From: Panaeolus papilionaceus
Taxonomy: Eukaryota; Basidiomycota; Agaricomycetes; Agaricales
Direction of reading: 5' to 3'
NCBI GenBank assembly: GCA_015501605.1
Contig: JADNRZ010000029.1
Span: 420,072 to 484,071 of the forward strand
DNA length: 64,000 nt
Positions 34,269 through 44,900 of this stretch are shown here, piece after piece (the stretch's first letter is position 1; each line of letters opens with the position of its first letter). The position numbers were made by a program, and so were the translations under genes. The notes beneath the pieces were generated by a model. The model had not been told where the DNA came from and ran no database searches. It saw only the letters and a program-made list of their open reading frames with translations.

Positions 34269-37200
34269 ATGAAGAAATACTTCCAGAACTTGTATGTTCA
34301 TCCCTGGCATCTTGATCACAACGATCTAGTTTGATCTGTTGAGCTAACATTTCTCTCGCAGGTCTCGACCTTCTTCCCCTGCGTTGCGAAACGCGGATGG
34401 AGGGTAAGGCACTCTTTTCTTCAGATCAAAGTTTTAATAAAGACTGAAGATTTGCGTCTTTTAGGACTTCTGGCGCCAATATACAGGCTGTTAGCCCGGC
34501 CCAAAGCATCATATCCGTTCCGCCTGAAGGAGGAATGATGCAAACGCTTAAGGTTACAGGTATGTGTTATGATCCTGCTACTTTTACATTGCTTTATTCA
34601 TAGGCTAATTTCACGATTAGTTCGACGCGCCAGTGGTGTGCCCCTTCCAAAAGTCTCCGCAACGCGAAAGCGCCGTTTTTATGTTATAGTGACCGATGGA
34701 ATCACACCACGCAAGACCTCATCCAAAAAGCCAAATGCCAACGATAATACTTTGACCTGGAATGAAAGAATTCCCGATTTGTGAGTTGACCTTTTGTTCA
34801 ATCACCAAAACATCATTTATAAACTTTACCTATCAGTCACTTGTATTCTGTTTCATCCGATATTATGCTTCGTCTTTTTGTCGAGGAAAGATTTGGGGAG
34901 GACACTCTCGTTGGAGACTGCTCTTTCCCGTCCTCCGATGCTGTTGTCACTCCTGTAGAAATTGCTCTTGAACTTCGTAGCGTCAATGTGGAAGTGCTTC
35001 GTCGCACCACTGCTCCGCCCTCCATTCATTTGGAAGTCTACATGACTCCCAATGTAGGACTACCGTCCTCATCCCCTATTCCTCTCTTAATCATTACTCC
35101 TAGTCATGTAGAACATGCACCCGTAACTGTGGCATCTATGCTTAATCAGGGCACCGCGCCATCTGTGCCCTCTGAGATAACACACTCTGTGCTGTCTTCC
35201 TCTATAATTTCTGAGCACACAGTATCTCGCTCTCATAGTGTTGATGCATTATCTTTGTCTGCATCTGCTGGTCAGATTAATGAAATATATACCCCTACTA
35301 CCTTGGAGCGCCCTTCGTCTCTCTCCAAGGCAGATATCCCTGCTATTTCCATATCTTCTCCAGACACTGATCCAACTATGGCAATCCCTCGTCACATGCC
35401 AGATAGTTCTAACAGTGAGAATCAGCAGCTGCTCCCTGATTCTCAAGCTCGGGCAGGTGTGCATAGTTTGTCTGTACTGCCTTTCGATAATTCCATTGCA
35501 ACTATCTTGACTTTTGATACACCTGGCATGACAGTTGGAGTTGAGAATAGACCCCAAATGCATGCATCTTCTGAAAGTGATGCAACACTATCTGCACCTA
35601 ATGTATTATTTCAAAACCATACTTTACCTCTTGATGCTGCTATGGCTACAAATGATGCATCTACATCTGATATAAAGTCTGCTTCTCTGGAAGTGGATTT
35701 TTTGGAGGCTCACTCTGCATCTGGGAGGGCACAGACTGCAACTCTAAATCTTACTACCAGTGATAAATGGGAAACCACTATTGAACGGGTTAAATGGCTA
35801 CTGAAAATTTGTGGACCACTAGGCGAGGTAGGTATTAATTTAAATATATATGGACATTTGAATTCTAATGAATCCTTCTAAAAGCTTCATCCATATGCCA
35901 AAATTGCTATTGGTGTCATTTCCTTTGTTCCTGAGGTATGGATGACATAAATTTTTGAAATATAAGGTGTGATATTGATTTTCCTATTTGTAGGCTCTTT
36001 TAAAACAACTTGAAAATGATCAAAATATTTGCAAACTTGTTGATAGCATGAATTCTGCATTTGACTTGGAACCCTATGAGGCTTATCTCAAGGACATGCA
36101 TCCAAATCAAGTCAGAATTTTAAAAGAAATGCTGCAGCATGTTTGCACATGTAGCAACTTTATTCAAGAATATGCAAAAAATCCTCGTTTCTGTATGTCT
36201 TTTATATTCTTTTTATTTGGCTTTATTCTAACTTGTTTTATTAGCAAGATTTTTTAAATATGGCACCAGTGGCAAAGCAGAGGCCCAACTCAAAGAACTG
36301 AATGAGACTTTGCAAAATCTTCATAAAGCCCTTCTGAGCAATGCTGCTGTCTCTACACAGATTACAGCCTTCCAGATGCGCAATAGTCTTGGAGAACTTG
36401 TGAATGAAGTTGAGAGCATTAGTAAGTTATTTTTTTCTGGTTTTTATCCAAGCTTTAAACTTTATTTCATGTAGAACTTGATAACATCATTCGAGATATT
36501 CCTTATATGGATGGTGTGAGCTGTCCAAGGAAAGACTCATCTGGAAGCAGTTCTACAACCATCCATGCTAACAAAGGGTGCCTTCCTGGAACCCAGACTG
36601 CATTTTTAGACTATATCACCAACTGGATTAATAATCCAGAGTCTTCCAATGTGTTTATGCTCTTTGGTCAAGCAGGCATGGGCAAATCTGCTCTTGCACA
36701 TGAAATTGCTGCCAGGTTTCTTGAAATGAATTTGCTTGCCTCCTCATTTGTTTTTCGCCGACAGCAGCAATTACAAAGCCAGACCTATAAATTATTTACC
36801 AATATTGCTCGAGACTTGGCAGACTTCTATCCACCATTCAAGTTTGCTCTGGGTAAAATAGCTGCTGATAAAACATCAGAAATCCATGCTCATGATTATG
36901 CTACTCTTTTTAAAACCTTGATCTATGAGCCATCACAAACTATTGAATTTATAAATCCAATAGTGATCATCATAGATGGACTGGATGAAAGTGGAGATAC
37001 ACATGGTCAATCTGGTCTCCATACATTCCTTGCCCAAAATTTAAATAAACTTCCACCTAAATTCCGAATTCTTATTACTTCACGACCAGAAAAGGACATT
37101 TTCTCTGCTTTTCCAGAGTCCTCATCACAACTTCATATTAAACATATGAATGATACAAAACTCAGCCAAAACCTACAATCAGACATTTCCTCCTATATAG

Positions 37201-39238
37201 CAGCAAAACTGGGAAAACTAGATCCTGTGCTGTATAATCAATATAGCTCTCAGTTGTCAACAAAAGCAGAATCTTCATTCCAATGGGCAGCTGTTGCCTG
37301 TACAATTATTGTAGAACCTCCAGCTGCACTAACAGAAGAAGATATCATTCAGCAGCTCCTGAATTTATCATCAGATTCAGAAAAGATAGAGCCTCTTGAT
37401 CAGTTATACATAACTGTATTAGAAGCCTATTTCTCTTCATTTTCAGACACTAGAGTTAAAGAGCGCTTTGGTTCAGTTTTAGGCCAAATATTTGCTGCAG
37501 CTGAGCCTTTATCTATGAAAACTTTGATTGCATTATGCCAAAATTCTCCTAATGTTCAATCTAATCAGACAAAAATAGTATGCAACACTGTCTCTTGCCT
37601 TAGCTCATTGCTTAGCAATGTAGCATCTGCAGACTTATCTGGTCCAATTGTTCCACTTCATACCTCCTTCCGTGACTTTATTCTTGACAGAAAAAGGAGT
37701 GGAAAGTTTTTTGTTGATATTTCTCAACAACACTCAGCTATTGCACATAGCTGTTTAAATATTATGAACAAAGAGCTTCAATTCAATATCTGTGAGCTTG
37801 AAACATCATATCTTGCAAATCAAGATGTTCCAAATCTTAAATTGCACAATATATCACCATGGCTGTTATACTCATCTAAATTTTGGTATTACCATCTGAA
37901 ATACCTTTCCTATGACAAATTACTTCTTAATAAAGTAGAAACCTTTTTCTATGCAAAGTTTCTATTTTGGCTAGAAGTTATTAGTCTTTCCAAATCTTTA
38001 CATCTTGCTATACTTGCATTGACTGAATTGCAAAATATATGGCTAAAATCAATACAAAAAGAGGTAAGAAATCTGTATACTATGCAAAATTGTCATGATA
38101 CTGATTCACTTTAATTGACTAGGATGATTTGAACCAAATTCTTCTCACAAAATTTGTTGAAGATGCATTATCATTTGTGCAAAACTTTTCTTTTCCAATC
38201 AGCATTAGTGTACCACACATCTATACTAGTGCTCTTTCTTTTGTGCCAGAAAGCTCAAATGTTTGGCAAAAGTACAGGCATTATTTCAAAAATAGTGCTA
38301 TGATACAACATGCTAGAGCTCTGAAATGGCCCTTGGCAAAATTAGTAATTCTGGCAAAGGGTACAATCCATAGTGTTGCTTACTCTCCAGATGGCCAGTA
38401 CATTGTGTCTGGCTCATATGATCATACCATCTGCATCTGGAACTCTGCAACTGGTGCACTTGAAGCAGGGCCATTGAAGGGCCACACCAATGCAGTCTCA
38501 AGTGTTGCTTACTCTCCAGATGGCCAGCATATTGTGTCTGGCTCAGATGATTGCACCATCCAAGTCTGGAACTCTGCAACAGGTGCATTTGAAGCAGGGC
38601 CATTGAAGGGCCACACCAGAGAAGTAACAAGTGTTGCTTACTCCCCAGATAGCCAGCACATTTTGTCTGGCTCATATGATCGCACCATCCGAGTCTGGAA
38701 CTCTGCAACAGGTGCACTTGAAGCAGGGCCATTGAAGGGCCACACCAATACAGTCTGGAGTGTTGCTTACTCTCCAGATGGCCAGCATATTGTGTCTGGC
38801 TCAAGTGATCAAACCATCCAAGTCTGGAACTCTGCAACAGCAACTTGTATTGCAACTATATCATGCTTGAGCTCTGTATATGCTATTGCCATTTCATCTG
38901 GTTCTTCATATATAGCTTCAGGACATGCAAATTCAACTGTCTGTACATGGAATATACAGTCTGCTATCTCTTCAAATTTATTTACACCATCTTATGCAGA
39001 TTTATGGCAAAGATTCCCTTCATTTTCTGATAATTGGATTATGAACACAGACTCTGAATTATCAGTATCTAAATATCTAGTCTGGATCCCTCCATATCTT
39101 CAACATTCTTTATTATTGCCTTCTCAAACCTGGGTTTCAGCTGGAGAAGAGCTCAATCTTGATCTATCTTCATTTGTTCATGGTGAATCATGGGCAGAGT
39201 GTTTCATTGATCCTCCTGTTTCTACTACTTCAGATTAG
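34269..39238 (+). CDS. C2-NACHT-WD40 STAND receptor (fungal NLR)
   Basis: This is a NOD-like receptor of the fungal NWD type. Such proteins oligomerise on ligand binding and can drive incompatibility or defence; the ligand here is unknown. Ten exons join in phase: 34269-34291, 34362-34403, 34465-34559, 34621-34780, 34837-35827, 35885-35935, 35994-36192, 36245-36421, 36475-38063, 38123-39238 (about 1,480 aa). Residues about 45-140 look like a C2 domain (LKVTVRRASGVPLPK, RRFYVIVTDG, WNERIPDLHL, LRLFVEERFGEDTLVGD). A Ser/Thr-rich linker follows to about 400. The NACHT has P-loop GQAGMGKSA (about 643), Walker B VIIIDGLDESG (about 744) and ILITSRPE. WD40 repeats span about 1190-1350, with a C-terminal extension of about 130 residues. 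It has no stop, and its codons are much more AT-rich than those of uL23 or the carboxypeptidase. Confidence 0.92.
38365..38850 (+). repeat. four WD40 units with exact 129-bp period
   Basis: The start of NSATGA recurs at 38441, 38570, 38699 and 38828, exactly 129 bp (43 residues) apart. Within the units most of the sequence is the same (EAGPLKGHT, SVAYSPDGQHIVSGS). Differences concentrate in two windows: after GHT (NAVSS, REVTS, NTVWS) and after SGS (YDHTICI, DDCTIQV, YDRTIRV, SDQTIQV). Confidence 0.9.
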
Positions 39239-39329
39239 ACATTATTTTCTTGTACTTATTTATTACTTAGGCTGTGTTTTTTAGAAATATACAATCTATC
39301 ATCATGTTTATCCAACCTGCTTTCTATTA

Positions 39330-39678
39330 AAGTGCCTTGCATTGTGGTTTGCAGAACCGATTTTGTGAAAATGCTTTGGTTATATTTGTCAGTGTCATGT
39401 TTAGGGTCCAGTCAGGGTCATGAAAGCTCAGTTTATCAAGTTCTGGAGAGAGCTTACATGCTCCAAGCCGCTGCAATTGATAAGACAACATGTTTCGATA
39501 ATGAACAAGACCGTTTTATTATGGTTCCCCAAGTTAGGGAGGACATACAAGAGCTGGAGTGAGCATGGGATGGACCCTGTGCACCATCCAAAGCATGAGC
39601 ATGAGCCACAACCAAGCTGAACCAAACATTTTTTGTGAAATTCCGACTGCAAACCACGATGCAAGGCACTGTAACATG
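39330..39678. mobile_element. MITE-like element with about 50-bp inverted ends
   Basis: AGTGCCTTGCATTGTGGTTT at the left end returns inverted at 39650-39672 (AACCACGATGCAAGGCACT). The similarity extends through TTTGTGAAAATG...TTTGGTT to about 50 bp. Length is about 345 bp with no transposase. Target duplication is unclear; both flanks contain TAA next to the end. Confidence 0.6.
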
Positions 39679-41058
39679 TAGTATGTCTTCACTAGAGCCA
39701 TTGCAAATTGTCTTGTTGTAGAAAATAATGTATAGTATCATAGCCAAGTGAACATGGAAGTTATTGCCAGGCAATATCAACTCAAAGAGTCAAATGAGTT
39801 ACCAGCAACAAGACAGAATTTTAAAGGTGATGCTAAATCATGCTATGTACTATGTAGGATATGAGGGTAAAGAGAAGGCACAGATAGCAGAGTAAAATGA
39901 TAACTTGGGGTAAGTGGACCGTCACTTTGTGCAGCATTCTCCAAGGCCTTTCTTTATGCCTTTAACCAGTCTCTGCTTTTCTAGGCACACATGTCCAAGC
40001 TTTGTATCAATTACTGCCCTAATATTACATTACTAAATATTGTGCTATCAAATCGTTTCATTAGACTCTGTCTTCATAGCACCAGATCACTAAATCTCAA
40101 AACTCTTCATCAACATATCCCCTGTGCAGAAGACATAGTCAGATATTGTTATTGTGCCAAATTTTGTGATCTACTCTTCCTCTGTGAGATTGGTCCCAGG
40201 TCCAAAAAAAATGCATGTGAAAGTCATCACTTCCTGATCCAGAAGCACATATCAGAATTTGGTAGATGTCCATGGATGTGTTATCTTGTAGTGCACTTCA
40301 GGCTGTCCATGAACATGGTCGGAATCGTTCATTGTCCAACCATTTGCGGTCATGACATTGCTTTCATTGCTGCCAACTCATGGTAAAACATTCCACACCA
40401 TGCACTTCTTGTCTCCCAGCCATTGCATTCCAGGCTGGAACTCACTGCACAAACCACTGGAATTGTCCCAGGAATTCAGGATCATCCATCCCTTCACTTG
40501 ACATTTACTCTCCCACTCTTGAGAATGCCTTATTTTGCCACTGTGCACCTTGAGTGATCTTTTCTTGTCCTTCGTCTCTTCTGGAAAACCACAGATCAAT
40601 TTGTTATGGGTCATTGCATTGAACAAGTTTGCTGTGGACAGTTGTTAGAGAATGACTTTTGGTGATACAGATATTGACCACTGCTCACTTTGGCCCTTCT
40701 TCAAAATGCCTTCAAATCCTGATCAGCATGTTGTGTTGACCACAACCCTGGTTTCACCTCTCCTGAAAAACCATCTCTTGCTAGGCATATCACCTGTAAC
40801 CATGGCAATGTTCTATGGTAATTGTCTAGGTCCTTTGATATGGTCATCTTTGTAAATGAATCCCACAGTGAGCAAAAAATCTCCCAATCACTTAGAGTAT
40901 TGGGCCTTAATGAAAACTTCCAATGCAGGGTTGCAAGATAGGTGCTCCCCTGTAATTATCTCCAACAAGGCCTCTCCTCCCACAATGATGCCACACCTTT
41001 TTTGCAAAACACAGAAAGGATAAGTGAACATTGGTCCCATGTAATGCCTGAGTACATG
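39679..41058 (-). pseudogene. degenerate transposon coding sequence (Plavaka-like in part)
   Basis: Minus-strand translation near 39700-39780 (LPGNNFHVHLAMILYIIFYN) parallels LPCNNIYCQCSLVCYYTISQ of the transposase fragment at 59490, and the DNA downstream to 39890 also matches 59460-59590. Near 41058-40902 a minus frame reads HVLRHYMGPMFTYPF...VGGEALLEIITGEHL and continues across the insertion point of the large element at 41070. The middle (39900-40900) has only broken frames; I cannot assign it. Confidence 0.45.
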
Positions 41059-41069
41059 GATGCTATTGA

Positions 41070-41185
41070 GTACTTTACACTCTCCCCGGAGTACCCTAGA
41101 GACTCTCTAGGGACTCTCTAGGGAGTCTGTGTATTTTTGAGCATTTCCCTAGGGAGTCCCTAGGGAGTCTGTACCATTTTCAATA
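41070..41185. repeat. left TIR with subterminal GACTCCCTAGGGAGTC repeats
   Basis: The terminal part matches the right TIR. It is followed by many copies of a palindromic word (GACTCCCTAGGGAGTC and variants), which continue more loosely to about 41335. Such clustered subterminal words are commonly transposase-binding sites. Confidence 0.7.
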
Positions 41186-41540
41186 GGTGTATTTGGCCTG
41201 AAATGACTATGAAAATCCCTAGGGACTCTGTAGGTACTCTCTAGAGAGTCTCTAGGGAATCACAACGTCTGTAGAGACTCTCATGGGTCTCTACTGACTG
41301 ACACCCGGCAATAATCCCTACAGAGTCAATAGGGAGTTGCTTGTATTCTATGTAAAATATGTATTATACAAATGATTAAGGGTATTTTACATTAGATTTC
41401 AGTTGAGAATGTATCTATACAATGTATACATTTTATTTGGATTTTTTAATATTTTCTGCGATTTTTTTGCGATTTTTATTGATTTTTAGTTGATTTTTCT
41501 TTCATAATATTTTCGTTATCTAATCTTATCTTTATCTTAT

Positions 41541-41872
41541 TGTAGGAGGTCCTATAGAACAACTAATCAGGCTCAGTCGAAAGGGAAAGAAACGACTCAT
41601 TATAACCTATAGAACAACTAATCAGGCTGTACATAGGTAACATATCAGTAAAAGGGAATAAAAAGGAAAGAAAGGAATAAATGGCATACCTCAGTCGAAA
41701 GGGAAAGAAACGACTGAGGTGCGTGAATCGAAATAATTAGGTATATATACGAGGACGACAGAAGCATGATGGGGATGGTGATGGAAGTTGATGTAGATAA
41801 ATGAGGAAGGAGTACTTCTAGTTATGGAGACGACGTTATGAGAGAGAAAGGCGAAGTAGAGAGGGTCCAACA
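41541..41872 (-). repeat. copia 3' LTR
   Basis: 332 bp. In element orientation it starts TGTTGGACCCTC and ends CCTCCTACA. No difference from the other LTR found by eye. CTTAT flanks it outside, and a G-rich polypurine tract (AGGGGGTG, around 41880-41873 minus) lies inside. Confidence 0.95.
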
Positions 41873-41940
41873 CACCCCCTGAAGTACGACAGAGTCAAGA
41901 AAAGAGAGAAAAGAAAGAAGAAGAAAAAGAAAAGGTAGAT

Positions 41941-44900
41941 TCACAAATTAACAAGACCAAGAGAATCACGATGTTTGGAAAAAAGGTTGAAAGATAAAGG
42001 TTTAGTAAAAATATCGGCTACCATGTCATGTGTAGGAATCCAATGGGTAGAAAAAGTGCCATCTGTAATACGTTCACGGAAAAAGTGGTAACGAACATCA
42101 ATATGTTTGGTCCTTTTCGAGTTGACGTGACTAGGGTCATTGGCAATGGCGATGGTGCTCTGGTTATCGCAGATAATGGGGAAGGGGCGGGGATAGTTGA
42201 AGTGGAGGGACTTGAAAAACAGCTCCATCCAGATAGCCTCTCGTGCAGCGTGCGACAGCGAAACATACTCGGCTTCAGTGGAGGAGGTAGCGACAGATTT
42301 TTGTTTGTTTGTACTCCATGAAACGAGCGACCTGTGAAAATAAAAGGCATACCCAGAAATGCTGCGGCGATCGGAGGCATCAGACGCCCAGTCGGCATCA
42401 GATAGTGCACAGGTGCGGGTGTATGGGGCAATAGAGACGGGGAGATTATTAGGATCGACGCCATATTCGAGGGCATATGATTTTGTAGCCGCAAGATAGC
42501 GCAAGACACCTTTTGCTGTGAGAAGATGGGAACGAGAGGGGTTTGCATTGAACTGGCCAAGTGCGACGGCGGCATATGAGATGTCGGGACGCGTGGTCAT
42601 GGCCAAATACTGGAGGCTACCCATGATGCTCTGGTAAAACGGACGAATTTCGGAGTCCTTAACATCTGGTAAAGAAGACGGGCCGGCTGTAGGAAACTTG
42701 TCTGGTAACGAAGATAGAGGGACAGCCCTATTTGAGGAGCGAGCATCAAGCATGTCCCAGTTGGATAGTAAATCAACAACGAAGGGTTCCTGTGAAAGCC
42801 AAAGTTTGCGACGGCCACGATCGCGTCGAATACGCATGCCAAGATACATGGATGCAACCCCCAAGTCTACCACAGTTAACTCCTGAGAGATCTGCAAGAT
42901 AAACCAGGCATAGAGAGCCGCGGAGTTGGTAATGGCAAGGCCATCATCAACATGAATAGGAATAATAAGAAAAAGGGGACGGCCATCAGAGGGCATAGGT
43001 ACAGAAGAATCAGGAGAAACAGACCAGCGGCCAATAAAAACGGCATGGTCAACATCGCAAACAATGAAACCGAGACGAAGAAGAGTATTACGAAGTAGGT
43101 GGTAAAATTCATGTGCAGATTGGCGTAAACCATAAAGAGCGACTTTAAGTTGAAACAAAGGGGATCTATCAAAGATAGGAAAACCGGGAATGGCATGAAC
43201 AAAAATATTTTTAGAAAGTTTAGCATGTAAGAAGGCAGTTTTAACGTCAAAACAGAAAATTTCTAAGTCATGATGAGCGGCATAAGCCAATAGAATGCGA
43301 TCAGAAACAAGTTTAGGAACAGGTGCGTAGGTACCATCGTAGTCCTCTGGTCGTTGGCTAAAACCCTGTGCAACTAGCCGGGCTTTCTCCTTGCCAGGGA
43401 TAGGTTTACCATCAGCATCGTATTTAAAATCATATACCCATATCATCCCAATAGCCTTACGGCCATCAGGTAACACGGAAATTGGGACAAAAGCGTCCCT
43501 TTGTACAAGACCCTCAACCTCACGCTGCATAGCAGCGATCCAAATGTCTTGGTCAGGACGGGAAATAGCCTCTTCAAAAGAAGAAGGGGGCTTGGAAAGA
43601 TCATAATCCGTGGAAGGACGATGAACAGAACGTGGGCGACGACGAAGCTTGCCTGAGAAAGAAGAATCAAAAATAAAAGTAGGCTGGTTATCTGCAGTGA
43701 AAGCGAAAGTACCAGGAATCAAAAACTCGTCTAGGGTGTTAAGAAATATAAAATCATCAATAGCAGAAGCAGAAGAAATAGGTGGCAGCTCAGGTAAAGA
43801 AAGTGCAGTGATACGCTTTGAACGATCGCGCAGTACCATATGAAAAGGAGACGGAACGTCAGGTGGAGGGGAAGAAACAACAGAAGTGTTGGGTCGAGAA
43901 GAAGAAGGAGGAGGTAAAAAAGAGGGAGGCAGTGAGGGAGGGGAAGAAATAGGTAAATTATAATCTGGAAGTGAAATAGAACGGTGAGGAGATAAATGAC
44001 CGGGCACAAGTTCATTAAAAATAACATCTCGGGAGTAATGATACTTCCCATTAGTATCGCGGACAACCCATCCAATGCGATCATCCATATAGCCAACAAA
44101 CACCCCCTCAAACCTACGTGGGCCACCAACAGTGCGAAGTTCAGGTGGGATCGTCACAAATGCCTGACACCCAAAAACTCGAAGGTGAGACAGGTCTGGC
44201 TTACGGCCATGCATTAATTCAAAAGGAGTGACCCCAGAAGGGGTAGTGGAGGAGGGAAGGCGGTTACGAAGGTACTGGGAGGTAAGCGCTGCATCGCCCC
44301 AAAAGGAAGGAGGAAGTTTGGCATCTGCTATCAATGTCTGAGCCGTATCAGTGATAGTACGGATATACCTCTCCGCTTTACCGTTCTGAGAGTGAGCATA
44401 GGGCATACAGGCTTGGACAGCAATGCCCCTGGACTTGAAGTCACCACCCATTAAACCCAGAATGAGTTCGCGGGCATTATCAAGCCTGACAGAGCGAATA
44501 CGCCGACCGCTGATAAGCTCCCAGGAGGCCGCAACTTCAGTCCACACCTTGAAGGCATCAGAACGACGCTTAAGGAGGGCTGTAAACCCATAATTTGAAA
44601 AATCGTCCAGCAGAACGAAAAAATAACGCTCTTTATGAGCAGTGGCAACCGGATATGGCCCCTTGATATCCATGTGAATTAAATCACAGAGCGCAGAGGC
44701 TCGGTTCCCATTGTTGTCATAAGGCCGCTGTGCATACTTTCCAATGACACAGGGAATACACTTGTTGTTGCGAAAAGACCCGTTCCACTCGATCCCAGTT
44801 GCATACTCTTTAGTGAGCATATCGCGAGTTGCATCAATGCCAGGGTGACCAAAACGGCGGTGCCAGAGATCAGAGTCCATCTTCGGTAGATCGAAGGTAC

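Noticed and set aside
38313..38855. 180-codon minus frame under the WD40 repeats
   Set aside because: It repeats with the same 129-bp period as the WD40 units and is simply their antisense.
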